Source: Algicoccus sp048820935 | GTDB lineage: Bacteria > Pseudomonadota > Gammaproteobacteria > Burkholderiales > Burkholderiaceae_B | Direction of reading: 5' to 3' | DNA: 64,000 bases | NCBI RefSeq assembly: GCF_048820935.1 | Contig: NZ_JBMERD010000002.1 | Span: forward strand, 62,001 to 126,000 | Shown: piece by piece, positions 8,741-17,430 of the stretch | Numbering within the stretch: position 1 is the stretch's first letter | Layout: each line of letters starts with the position of its first letter | Notes under the pieces: generated by a model | What the model was told of the DNA's origin: nothing | Databases searched by the model: none | The model's input: only the letters and a program-made list of their open reading frames with translations | Made by a program: the position numbers and the translations under genes

Positions 8741-9085
8741 GCATCAAAAAGTGCGGAAGCCAGGACTAAACAGACTGCGCCTGTTTGGCAGGCTTTTGTG
8801 GAATTGATACTGACTGATTGTCACAATCGACTTGGAATGTCGCAAGCAGCGTTGAAGTCGGTGGAACAGGCGTACGGTTTGATTGAGTTTTACGGCACGA
8901 ATTCCTTGTATGCGGCTGCACTGTGTCAAGAAGCGGTGGCATTGCACGCGTTAGGGCAGTCTCAATCTGCCTTTGAAAGATGGCAGCGCGCAATTGTTGA
9001 AAGTCGCAGCCTTGGCTTATCTGTGTTCTCGCAACGGGCGCAACGCCAGTTGGATGCCGCAATGCGAGGCGCACCCGTGATCTGA
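8741..9085 (+). pseudogene. C-terminal remnant of an unidentified helical-repeat protein
   Basis: An open frame from a stop at 8738 to TGA at 9085, with no good initiation region: the first start-like codon is GTG at 8798 and the codons before it are equally protein-like (TKQTAPVWQAFVELI). The sequence (NRLGMSQAALKSVEQAYGLIEF... LCQEAVALHALGQSQSAFERWQRAI) has the alternating Ala/Leu/Gly pattern of tetratricopeptide-like helices. I infer it is the tail of a longer regulator or TPR protein cut off by the IS1634-type segment. Family not recognised. The stretch from 8636 to 8740 shows nothing else. Confidence 0.5.
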
Positions 9086-9144
9086 TGGCTGTGTTGCACA
9101 ACACATGAATCGTGACCCAGATTCACATTATTTCACTTGTACGA

Positions 9145-9170
9145 AGACAGCCCGCTTAAGCGGGCTGTCT
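9145..9170 (-). terminator. Palindromic hairpin after dctP
   Basis: A perfect 26-base palindrome, arms AGACAGCCCGCTT and AAGCGGGCTGTCT, centred 42 bases beyond the dctP stop. Neither side has a strong T tract. The ACAGCCCGC core matches the dctM terminator. Confidence 0.65.
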
Positions 9171-9199
9171 AAATCTTCAAACTGCGAATCTGTTAGAGA

Positions 9200-10297
9200 T
9201 TACAGTCTGAAGTACTTCTTACGTGCTTCGATAAAGTTGACGTCTGTTGTGTCAGTTTTGATGCTCAACAGGTTCAGTGCTTTAGTGAAGCTATCCAACG
9301 TTTTCTTGGTCAGTGCGTCACCCTTGTCACCCAACTCTTCGAGCAGTTGCTTGGATGCAATCGCACCGGCTTCCAGAACGCTGTCGGGGAAAGAGCTGAT
9401 GGCGGTTACGCCATGTTGCTTGACCAACACTTCCAGTGCACGTGGATCGTTTGCTGCAAAGTCTGAAGTTACTTGTTCGTATTCGGCTTGGCAAACCGCA
9501 CGAATGATTTCTTGGAGGTCTTTAGACAGTGCGTTGTAGGCTTTCAGGTTGACGGTGCATTCTGTGGCCAGACCTGGTTCCACAAAGCTCGTGGTGTAGT
9601 AGTACTTACAGATTTTGTAGAAGCCCAGTGCCAGATCGTTATAAGGTCCGACAAATTCAGCCGCATCGAGTGCGCCTGATTGCAGCGCCTGGAAAATATC
9701 ACCAGCCGCTAAGTTGGTGACAGAAGCACCTAGCAAGGACCAAACTTGTCCAGCCAAACCGGGTGTTCTGAAGCGCAGGCCTTTGATGTCATCCAAGCTC
9801 TTGATTTCATTTTTAAACCAACCGCCTGCTTGTGTGCCCGTGTTACCGGACAAGAAGCCACGGATACCAAACTGACCGTAGATCTCATCCCAGATTTCTT
9901 GACCACCCAAGAAGCGGACCCATGCGGAGAGTTCACGGGCGGTCATACCGTAAGGCACGCCCGTAAAGAAGTTCAAGGCGGGGCTCTTGTTAAACCAGTA
10001 GTAAGCCGCACCGTGTGACATTTCGGCGCCGCCGTCAATCACCGCATCAACGGATTGCAGGGCTGGGACCAGTTCACCTGCTGAGTACACCTGTACGGTC
10101 AAACGACCACCGGAAGCTTCGGTGATGCGATCACCGACGCGCTGTGCACCAACGCCCAGACCGGGGAAGTTCTTGGGCCATGCAGTCACCATGCGCCAGA
10201 CAATCTTGTTTTGAGAAAGGGCGGGTGTAGCCATGGTGGCCAGACCAGCAAAACCGGCGCCAACAGCGCCTTTACGTATGAATGAACGACGATTCAT
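9200..10297 (-). CDS. dctP: TRAP transporter periplasmic solute-binding protein (TakP/DctP type, Tat signal)
   Basis: A 365-residue periplasmic receptor that captures the substrate for a TRAP transporter. The N-terminus MNRRSFIRKGAVGAGFAGLA is a twin-arginine signal ending near ALSQ. The mature part contains VWRMVTAWPKNFPGLGVGAQRV, VYSAGELVPALQSVDAV, SGNTGTQAGGWF, LRFRTPGLAGQV and GALDAAEFVGPYNDLALGFYK, closely resembling my recollection of Rhodobacter TakP, which binds 2-oxo acids. A 2-oxo acid substrate is therefore likely but inferred. It is oriented against the dctQM pair and separated from it by 3.8 kb of mobile DNA. Confidence 0.92.
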   Translation of the reverse strand: MNRRSFIRKGAVGAGFAGLATMATPALSQNKIVWRMVTAWPKNFPGLGVGAQRVGDRITEASGGRLTVQVYSAGELVPALQSVDAVIDGGAEMSHGAAYYWFNKSPALNFFTGVPYGMTARELSAWVRFLGGQEIWDEIYGQFGIRGFLSGNTGTQAGGWFKNEIKSLDDIKGLRFRTPGLAGQVWSLLGASVTNLAAGDIFQALQSGALDAAEFVGPYNDLALGFYKICKYYYTTSFVEPGLATECTVNLKAYNALSKDLQEIIRAVCQAEYEQVTSDFAANDPRALEVLVKQHGVTAISSFPDSVLEAGAIASKQLLEELGDKGDALTKKTLDSFTKALNLLSIKTDTTDVNFIEARKKYFRL

Positions 10298-10426
10298 AAG
10301 GTGGGATCTCCACTTATCAAGGGTGAGGTAAAAATCTTGGCGACAGTGACTCTATGTACAACTTCCGCAAGCCTATAGCGTATCTGCCATTGATCAATAC
10401 GTCACCTCAGATAAACCCTAAGAGAT

Positions 10427-11962
10427 TTAGGCAGTTGGCCTTGTTCGCAGTCCGCCTAAAAACAAGTCATACGCCGGATTGTCGGTTTCGTTCCAGTGCG
10501 GATAACCCAATTCATTGAGGAATGCTCTGAAACGAGTTTTTTGGCCTGGTGGCACTTGAATACCCACTAAAATCCGACCAAAGTCTGCCCCCAAATTACG
10601 GTAGTGAAACAGACTGATGTTCCAGTCCGGGTGCATGGTGCTCAGAAAACGCATTAAAGCGCCGGGTCGCTCGGGGAACTCAAAACGATATAGAAGTTCG
10701 TTACTGGCATAGTCGCTGCGACCGCCCACCATGTGACGCAAGTGGGTTTTGGCCATTTCGTTTTGTGTCAGATCGACCGTCGGAAAGCCATTTTTTTCTA
10801 GAGTGGCGACGATTTTTGCTGGTTCATCGGGTGTGCTGATCTGCACTCCGATAAAGACGTGGGCATCCTCATTGTCTGACATCCGATAATTGAATTCCGT
10901 GACATTGCGATGATCGATTAAAGCGCAAAGACGTCTGAAACTACCACGCTCTTCTTTGAGTGTGACGCCAAACAACGCTTCCTTGTCTTCACCTACTTCA
11001 GCCCGTTCGGCGACAAATCGTAGACGATCAAAATTCATGTTCGCGCCCGAAGCAATGGCGACCACGGTTTTGCCTTTCCAGCGTTTCTCGGCCAGATAGC
11101 GCTTAGCCCCTGCAATGGCCAGTGCGCCGGCAGGCTCTAAAATGTTGCGCGTGTCTTGAAACACATCACGGATCGCTGCACACAACTCATCGGTGTTGAC
11201 GCGCACAAAATCATCCACAAGTTCACGGGTTAACCGAAATGTTTCTACGCCCACTTGTTTAACGGCTGTGCCATCAGAGAATAAGCCGACATCTTGCATG
11301 CGCACGCGCCGTCCGGCCTCAACACTGCGAATCATGGCGTCAGAGTCTTCTGTTTGCACACCAATCACTTTGATTTCTGGGCGAATTTGCTTGATGTAGG
11401 CAGCGACGCCAGCAATCAGTCCACCGCCACCAATCGCCACGAACACGGCATCAATGGGATCAGGATGCCGGTGTAAGATTTCTAGGGCGATCGTACCTTG
11501 ACCAGCAATCACATCTGGGTCGTCAAATGGATGTACAAACGTGAGGTTCTCAGATTTTTCGAGTTCGAGTGCTTTTTCATAGGCGTCGCTAAAGCTTTCA
11601 CCGTACAACACCGTTTCGGCACCGAACCTGCGGACAGCTTCGATTTTGACGGGGGGTGTGGTGGTTGGCATCACAATGACAGCGCGACAGCCCAGCTTAT
11701 GGGCCGATAGTGCGACGCCTTGCGCATGATTGCCCGCGGAGGCAGCAATCACACCTCGGTCTCTGACTGTGGCGCTGAGATTGGCCATTTTGTTGTACGC
11801 ACCACGGATCTTGAAGCTAAAAATTGGCTGTAGATCTTCAAGCTTGAGTAAAAATTCATTGCCGGTGCGTTCAGAGAGTGATTTTGCTTTCTCGAGTGGC
11901 GTGGGAACAGCCACGTCATACACTCGGGATGTCAGAATACGTTTCAGATAATCGGTTGACAT
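10427..11962 (-). CDS. ilvA: Biosynthetic threonine ammonia-lyase (threonine deaminase)
   Basis: A PLP enzyme deaminating L-threonine to 2-oxobutanoate, the first step of isoleucine synthesis; cytosolic tetramer. At 511 residues it has the catalytic domain plus two C-terminal ACT-like regulatory domains (about residues 330-505), as in allosteric IlvA. The Schiff-base lysine is Lys51 in FSFKIRGAYNKM; AASAGNHAQGVA and VAIGGGGLIAG (PLP phosphate binding) are present. ELLYRFEFPERPGAL begins the second regulatory domain, consistent with isoleucine inhibition. Upstream it nearly abuts the divergent nucleotidyltransferase gene (8 bases), so their promoters must overlap the opposing coding regions. 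Confidence 0.95.
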   Translation of the reverse strand: MSTDYLKRILTSRVYDVAVPTPLEKAKSLSERTGNEFLLKLEDLQPIFSFKIRGAYNKMANLSATVRDRGVIAASAGNHAQGVALSAHKLGCRAVIVMPTTTPPVKIEAVRRFGAETVLYGESFSDAYEKALELEKSENLTFVHPFDDPDVIAGQGTIALEILHRHPDPIDAVFVAIGGGGLIAGVAAYIKQIRPEIKVIGVQTEDSDAMIRSVEAGRRVRMQDVGLFSDGTAVKQVGVETFRLTRELVDDFVRVNTDELCAAIRDVFQDTRNILEPAGALAIAGAKRYLAEKRWKGKTVVAIASGANMNFDRLRFVAERAEVGEDKEALFGVTLKEERGSFRRLCALIDHRNVTEFNYRMSDNEDAHVFIGVQISTPDEPAKIVATLEKNGFPTVDLTQNEMAKTHLRHMVGGRSDYASNELLYRFEFPERPGALMRFLSTMHPDWNISLFHYRNLGADFGRILVGIQVPPGQKTRFRAFLNELGYPHWNETDNPAYDLFLGGLRTRPTA

Positions 11963-11970
11963 AGGAACCC

Positions 11971-12642
11971 ATGAGTAAAATTATCCCCCCATTATTCCAT
12001 GAGCACGACACACAACCTAGTGACAACCGCTTTGTGATCCATGGTTTGTTGCTAGCTGCCGGCCGTGGGCGCCGTTTTGACCCGACGGGTCAACAGCATA
12101 AATTGCTGGTTCCAGTCGCGCCGGGGCTGCCCATGATCCGCTTAAGCACTCAACAACTGTTGCCTTGGGTGCAGACATTAACTGTAGTCGTTGGGCCTCA
12201 CAATCTCGGGGTGGTTCGTGCACTTGCGGGATTGCCTGTGCGCATTCGAGTTTGTGAGCAAGCTGATTTAGGGCAGGGGGTGAGCTTGCGTAGTGGGCTT
12301 ACCGATGCGCCGCCCGATGTGCAAGGTTGGTTGATTGCGCTGGCAGACATGCCGTGGATTGCGCAAACGACGTACCAGCAGGTGCGTCAAGCGTTAGAGG
12401 CGGGTCTGGCGTGTGAACAAGCGGCGGTTTGGCAGCCTGTTTATCAGAAGCGACCCGGCCATCCCGTGGCGGTGACAAAGGCTTTGGCGCAGGCTTATCT
12501 CGCGCAGGATTTGGATCCTGAAACAGGATTATCGGCTTTGTGGCGTCAAAACCCGCAAATTCGCCAGACGTTGATGCTTGATGATGCGGGTTGCATTCAG
12601 GATGTCGACCATCCGACGGATTTACCGGTATTTAATTCGTGA
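11971..12642 (+). CDS. MobA/MocA-like nucleotidyltransferase
   Basis: A 223-residue NTP-transferase of the molybdenum-cofactor cytidylyl/guanylyltransferase family. Seen are the nucleotide-binding HGLLLAAGRGRRFDPTGQQHKLL near residues 24-46, GQGVSLRSGL and IALADMPW (metal-binding Asp), then RPGHPVAV. These match MocA-type enzymes (transfer of CMP to Mo-molybdopterin) rather than sugar nucleotidyltransferases. No molybdenum enzyme gene is beside it, so the exact substrate is open. It overlaps the following yqaA-like gene by 4 bases (GTGA). Confidence 0.75.
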   Translation: MSKIIPPLFHEHDTQPSDNRFVIHGLLLAAGRGRRFDPTGQQHKLLVPVAPGLPMIRLSTQQLLPWVQTLTVVVGPHNLGVVRALAGLPVRIRVCEQADLGQGVSLRSGLTDAPPDVQGWLIALADMPWIAQTTYQQVRQALEAGLACEQAAVWQPVYQKRPGHPVAVTKALAQAYLAQDLDPETGLSALWRQNPQIRQTLMLDDAGCIQDVDHPTDLPVFNS

Positions 12643-13082
12643 CGGCCTTACTGGGATTGTTTTTGACCGGGTTTTTGGCGGCGACCTTGTTGCCACTGCC
12701 ATCAGAACCCGTGTTGCTGTCCTATCTAACCTACCAAACACCCACGTCGGTTTGGCCCGCGGTGTTGGCAATCGGCTTGGGTAATACTCTAGGTGCGGTT
12801 GTAACCTTGCTGATGGGGCGGGGATTGCGCTGGGTCTGGCGGCGTGTTCGAACAGGACAAAAGGCCGTGGTCACTGCTCCAGCCAAAGCACCCAGCGCCA
12901 GAGTGCAGGCGGTTGTACAACGATTGGGTCCAATGGCTTTACTCATGTCGTGGCTGCCGGTCGTTGGTGACCCGATGGTGTTGGTGGCTGGGACGTTGCG
13001 TTTACCGTGGTTGCCTTGCATCGTCTGGATTGCCATCGGAAAGTTTGGTCGTTACGCGATTTTGGCGGGGCTTTGGTTCTAA
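12639..13082 (+). CDS. YqaA/DedA-like inner-membrane protein
   Basis: A 147-residue membrane protein starting at a GTG that overlaps the upstream stop. Hydrophobic segments lie at about residues 3-30, 38-58 and 95-145. The N-terminal FLAATLLPLPSEPVLL, the GLGNTLGAVVTLLMGRGL segment and SWLPVVGDPMVLVAGTLRLPW are characteristic of the small YqaA branch of the DedA/SNARE-associated superfamily. Family members are linked to envelope lipid handling; a specific role here is unknown. An unusual basic, Ala/Pro-rich loop separates the halves (residues 70-90). Confidence 0.75.
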   Translation: MTALLGLFLTGFLAATLLPLPSEPVLLSYLTYQTPTSVWPAVLAIGLGNTLGAVVTLLMGRGLRWVWRRVRTGQKAVVTAPAKAPSARVQAVVQRLGPMALLMSWLPVVGDPMVLVAGTLRLPWLPCIVWIAIGKFGRYAILAGLWF

Positions 13083-13218
13083 AGGTTTCTGATAAAAGTG
13101 ATCTTTCCGGGCTAGAAACTTGTTGATGCACTGTGAAGCGGGTCTTGTCCTTTAAAATGAGGTGTTATGTCATCCATGGTGCCGACTCGGTGCCGCTCAT
13201 TATTTGCAAAACAAAGAG

Positions 13219-16200
13219 ATGAACGCTCCTACTGCCAGCCATTTACTTGCCACGTCTGTTCCTGAGCCGGGTGTTGCCCGTTTGCGGGAGATTCCCTATA
13301 ACTACACATCCTTTTCTGATCGGGAAGTGGTCAGTCGTATTCTGGGCGTCGAAGCCTGGGAATTGCTCAATGACTTAAGGTCTGAGCGTCAAACCGGACG
13401 GTCTGCCGGGATGTTGTATGAAATCTTGGGCGACATCTGGGTTGTTCAACGCAATCCGTATTTGACTGATGATCTTCTCGATAGTCCCAAGCGACGCGCA
13501 CAGTTAATTGAAGCCATGCAGCATCGTTTGCAAGAAATTGACAAACGCCGAGGCTCAGACAATCTCGAGCGTGACGACAAAGTCGCCGCTTTGCTTGCGC
13601 ATGCCCGACGTGCCGTGGCTGATTTTGAAGCGACGTTTGTACAAACCGGTGATTTGCGTAAAAAAGTGCAGCAGACTTTAAGTAAGCTGACAGCACCCGG
13701 CAACATCAAATTTGATGCGTTGTCACGGGTTTCGCATGTGACTGATGCCACGGACTGGCGTGTGGAGTATCCGTTTGTGGTGCTCACGCCGGATAGTGAA
13801 GCCGAGATGGCCGGCCTTGTGCGAGGCTGTATTGGGCTGGGTCTGACGATCGTGCCACGAGGTGGTGGCACTGGATACACCGGGGGCGCATTGCCGCTGA
13901 GCTGGCGCAGTGCGGTAATCAACACAGAAAAGCTCGACACCCTTGAGCCGTTGGAAATGTCGCAGCTGCCTGGTGTGGATGAGCCGGTGGCAACGATTCG
14001 CACAGGCGCGGGTGTGGTAACACGTCGTGTGGCCGATGCGGCAGCGGCTGCGGGCTATATTTTTGCGGTCGATCCAACTTCAGCCGATGCGTCCTGTGTA
14101 GGCGGCAACGTCGCCATGAACGCGGGCGGCAAGAAAGCCGTTCTCTGGGGTACAGCGCTAGATAACCTCGCTTGGTGGCGCATGGTCGACCCCCAAGGAA
14201 ACTGGCTGGAAGTGACACGTCTGGACCATAACTTGGGCAAGATTCACGATGTGGACGTCGCACGCTTTGAACTGGTCTGGTCGGATGGAACCTTACCCGC
14301 CGGTGAGAAAGTCTTGCAGGAGCAAGTACTTGAGGTCGAAGGTCGACGTTTCCGTAAAGTCGGTTTGGGTAAAGATGTCACCGACAAGTTTTTAGCGGGT
14401 TTGCCCGGTGTGCAAAAAGAAGGCTGTGATGGTCTGATTGTGGCTGCACGCTGGATTATGCACCGTATGCCCGAGCACACGCGTACAGTCTGTCTCGAGT
14501 TCTTTGGACAGGCGCGCAATGCCATCCCATCGATTGTCGAAATTAAAGATTATCTGGATGCGCAAACTCGCAGCGGTGGAGCAATCCTCGCGGGTCTGGA
14601 GCATCTAGACGAACGCTATCTGCGTGCAGTGGGTTACACCACCAAGAGTAAACGCGGTGGTTTACCCAAAATGGTGTTGATTGGTGACATCGTCGGGGAC
14701 GATGCCGATCAAGTGGCGGCTGCCTGTAGTGAAGTCGTGCGTATGGCCAACACACGACATGGTGAAGGATTTGTCGCGGTCAGTGAACAGTCCCGCAAAA
14801 AATTCTGGCTCGATCGCGCGCGAACAGCGGCGATTGCACGTCATACCAATGCATTTAAGATCAATGAAGACGTGGTGATTCCATTGCCACGGATGGGTGA
14901 GTACACCGATGCGATTGAACGCTTAAATATTGAGCTGTCTACCGCCAATAAACTGCGTTTGATTGATGAGTTAATCAAACGACTCAACGAACCTTTGACA
15001 CTGCCACGCCCTAAAACTACAGACATGATTGTCAGTCCGGAACTGGTTCAGGAGCGTTGTCAGCAGGCATTGAGCCTTTTACAGACTGTGAAAGCACGCT
15101 GGCAATGGGTGTTGGATAATCTGGATGTGCCACTGGTAGAACTGCGCGGTGCGTTTGAAACCTATGGCTTGCAAGATCTTGTGCCAATGGTGGATAAACG
15201 CTTGCAGGAAGAAGCACAAGCGACCCTATTTGATGTGGTGCAGGATCACACTTTACGGATCTCTTGGAAAGCCGAGATTCTGAGCCACTTGCGCACGATT
15301 TTTGGTGGGCATGTGTTTGCGCCGACGATGACAGAATTGCAAGCTGTGCATGCCCGGGTCCTAAAAAGCCGCGTGTTTGTTGCCTTGCACATGCATGCCG
15401 GTGACGGTAACGTCCACACCAACATCCCGGTCAACTCAGACGACTACCATATGCTGCGTGAAGCCAATGAAACCGTGGTGCGCATCATGAAAATCGCCCG
15501 TGATCTGGATGGTGTGATTTCGGGTGAACATGGTATTGGTCTGACCAAACTCGAATTCTTGACACCTGAAGAGCTCAAACCTTTCCAAGATTACAAAAAC
15601 CGCATTGATCCGCATGGTCACTTTAATGCCGGCAAATTAATGCCCGGTTCTGATTTGCGCCATGCCTGGACACCTAGCTTTGGTTTGATGGGACATGAAT
15701 CGCTCATCATGCAACAAAGTGATATCGGCAAAATTAGTGAGTCCATTAAAGACTGTTTGCGTTGCGGTAAATGTAAGCCCGTGTGTGCCACGCATGTGCC
15801 GCGTGCGAATTTGTTGTATTCGCCTAGAAACAAGATTCTGGCGACCTCTTTGTTGATCGAAGCATTCTTGTATGAAGAGCAAACCCGTCGTGGCGTGAGC
15901 TTGCGTCACTGGGAAGAGTTCGAAGATGTCGCAGACCACTGTACCGTTTGCCATCAGTGTTTTAACCCCTGTCCGGTTGACATTGATTTTGGGAATGTGT
16001 CCATGGACATGCGGGCGCTGTTGCGTCGTATGGGCAAGAAATCATTCAATCCCGGGACAGCGGCTTCGATGTTCTTTTTGAACACCAAAGATGCCAGAGC
16101 CATTAACGTGACCCGTAAGGCCATGATTTCAACGGGTTACAAAGTGCAGCGTTTAGCGCATGATGTGCTGGCTAAACCCGCAGAAAAACAAACGGCTGCG

Positions 16201-17154
16201 CCACCATCAACCGTGGGTAAAGCGCCTTTGCGTGAGCAAATCGTGCACTTTATTAACAAAAAAATGCCCGGTGGTTTGCCTAAAAAACCCATGCGTAAGC
16301 TGCTCGATATTGAGAATCCGGATTACGTGCCGATCATTCGTGATCCACAACGCACCCAGTCCGATACAGAAGCCGTGTTTTATTTCCCCGGTTGCGGTTC
16401 CGAGCGTTTGTTCTCTCAGGTTGGGTTAGCGACGCAGGCGATGCTGTGGCACGCCGGTGTGCAAACCGTGTTGCCCCCAGGTTACCTTTGCTGTGGTTAT
16501 CCGCAGCGCGGCAACGGCATGTATGACAAAGCCGAACAAATGGTGACAGATAACCGTGTGCTGTTTCACCGTATGGCCAATACGTTGAATTATCTCGATA
16601 TTAAAACGGTTGTCGTGAGTTGTGGAACTTGCTTTGATCAGCTTCAAGCGTATGACTTTGAGAGCATTTTCCCGGGATGCCGCATGATTGATATCCATGA
16701 ATACCTTCTGGAAAAAGGCATTGCGCTTGAAGGTGTGGATGGCGTGCGCTACATGTACCACGATCCTTGCCATACCCCTATGAAGCAACGCAATCCGATG
16801 GATACTGTGCGTTCACTCGTGGGTGATCAAGTCATTAAAGCCGATCGTTGCTGTGGTGAATCCGGTACTTTAGCAGTTTCCAGACCCGATATTTCCACGC
16901 AAGTGCGCTTCAGAAAGGAAGAAGAGCTCCATAAAAACGTCGCAACCTTGCGCGAAGACGGATTTAAGGGTGAACTTAAGATGTTGACTTCCTGCCCGTC
17001 CTGTTTGCAGGGTATGTCGCGTTATAGCGATGACATTGGTGCCGATGCCGATTACATCGTAGTGGAAATGGCCAAACACATTTTGGGGACGACCTGGATG
17101 GAAGATTACGTCCGAGTGGCAAACCAAGGTGGGATTGAGCGCGTTCTGGTCTAA
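13219..17154 (+). CDS. Giant FAD/Fe-S oxidoreductase with DUF3683-type N-terminus (GlcD-GlcF-like fusion)
   Basis: A 1311-residue fusion. Residues 1-170 are the DUF3683-type region. About 180-420 is an FAD-binding PCMH fold (PRGGGTGYTGGALPL; ASCVGGNVAMNAGGKKA) with a C-terminal FAD-oxidase part including HMHAGDGNVHTNIPV and SGEHGIGLTKLEF. Two 4Fe-4S ferredoxin motifs follow (CLRCGKCKPVCATHVP, CTVCHQCFNPCPVDID), then two CCG modules (FPGCGSERLF...CCGYPQRGNG and HDPCHTPMK...CCGESGT...SCPSCLQG). The layout is a single-chain version of GlcD plus GlcF, so a 2-hydroxyacid such as lactate or glycolate is the expected electron donor; this is inferred. I prefer ATG 13219, preceded by AAAGAG, over the in-frame GTG at 13162. 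Confidence 0.85.
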   Translation: MNAPTASHLLATSVPEPGVARLREIPYNYTSFSDREVVSRILGVEAWELLNDLRSERQTGRSAGMLYEILGDIWVVQRNPYLTDDLLDSPKRRAQLIEAMQHRLQEIDKRRGSDNLERDDKVAALLAHARRAVADFEATFVQTGDLRKKVQQTLSKLTAPGNIKFDALSRVSHVTDATDWRVEYPFVVLTPDSEAEMAGLVRGCIGLGLTIVPRGGGTGYTGGALPLSWRSAVINTEKLDTLEPLEMSQLPGVDEPVATIRTGAGVVTRRVADAAAAAGYIFAVDPTSADASCVGGNVAMNAGGKKAVLWGTALDNLAWWRMVDPQGNWLEVTRLDHNLGKIHDVDVARFELVWSDGTLPAGEKVLQEQVLEVEGRRFRKVGLGKDVTDKFLAGLPGVQKEGCDGLIVAARWIMHRMPEHTRTVCLEFFGQARNAIPSIVEIKDYLDAQTRSGGAILAGLEHLDERYLRAVGYTTKSKRGGLPKMVLIGDIVGDDADQVAAACSEVVRMANTRHGEGFVAVSEQSRKKFWLDRARTAAIARHTNAFKINEDVVIPLPRMGEYTDAIERLNIELSTANKLRLIDELIKRLNEPLTLPRPKTTDMIVSPELVQERCQQALSLLQTVKARWQWVLDNLDVPLVELRGAFETYGLQDLVPMVDKRLQEEAQATLFDVVQDHTLRISWKAEILSHLRTIFGGHVFAPTMTELQAVHARVLKSRVFVALHMHAGDGNVHTNIPVNSDDYHMLREANETVVRIMKIARDLDGVISGEHGIGLTKLEFLTPEELKPFQDYKNRIDPHGHFNAGKLMPGSDLRHAWTPSFGLMGHESLIMQQSDIGKISESIKDCLRCGKCKPVCATHVPRANLLYSPRNKILATSLLIEAFLYEEQTRRGVSLRHWEEFEDVADHCTVCHQCFNPCPVDIDFGNVSMDMRALLRRMGKKSFNPGTAASMFFLNTKDARAINVTRKAMISTGYKVQRLAHDVLAKPAEKQTAAPPSTVGKAPLREQIVHFINKKMPGGLPKKPMRKLLDIENPDYVPIIRDPQRTQSDTEAVFYFPGCGSERLFSQVGLATQAMLWHAGVQTVLPPGYLCCGYPQRGNGMYDKAEQMVTDNRVLFHRMANTLNYLDIKTVVVSCGTCFDQLQAYDFESIFPGCRMIDIHEYLLEKGIALEGVDGVRYMYHDPCHTPMKQRNPMDTVRSLVGDQVIKADRCCGESGTLAVSRPDISTQVRFRKEEELHKNVATLREDGFKGELKMLTSCPSCLQGMSRYSDDIGADADYIVVEMAKHILGTTWMEDYVRVANQGGIERVLV

Positions 17155-17200
17155 CTCAGCTGTAATACGCACGCATCACCGAAAGCTGAAGAACAGTAGC

Positions 17201-17232
17201 CTTGGTGATTGGGCTGCTTGGTGATTGGGCTG
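17201..17232. repeat. 16-bp perfect tandem duplication
   Basis: CTTGGTGATTGGGCTG occurs twice in direct abutment (17201-17216 and 17217-17232), just downstream of the giant oxidoreductase gene. It is followed by an inverted repeat GTGAGTCGCT/AGCGACTCAC (17237-17246 and 17263-17272). It looks like replication slippage in non-coding DNA. The rest of 17155-17430 shows only the terminator at 17365. Confidence 0.85.
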
Positions 17233-17364
17233 TGATGTGAGTCGCTTTAATCTGTTTTTTAGAGCGACTCACAAAAAAGAAACCCACCCTGGGAGCACGA
17301 GACAGACACTTGCGGGTCAACCTGAAGTGTGGCGGGTGTTGTTGGTGCTATTTTAGCAAATGAC

Positions 17365-17389
17365 AGCCACAAAGAATGTGGCTTTTTGA
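17365..17389 (+). terminator. Small hairpin with T run between convergent genes
   Basis: Arms AGCCACA (17365-17371) and TGTGGCT (17378-17384) flank AAGAA and are followed by TTTTGAT. It probably ends transcription of the oxidoreductase gene, 210 bases after its stop; on the other strand it lies below pxpA. Confidence 0.6.
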
Positions 17390-17430
17390 TCAATTTTTAA
17401 GCGCTCGATGCTTGTGCTGTGATCGCACTG

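Noticed and set aside
13446..14003. A 185-codon frame antisense to the large oxidoreductase gene
   Set aside because: Ser/Arg-rich shadow of a well-supported coding region.
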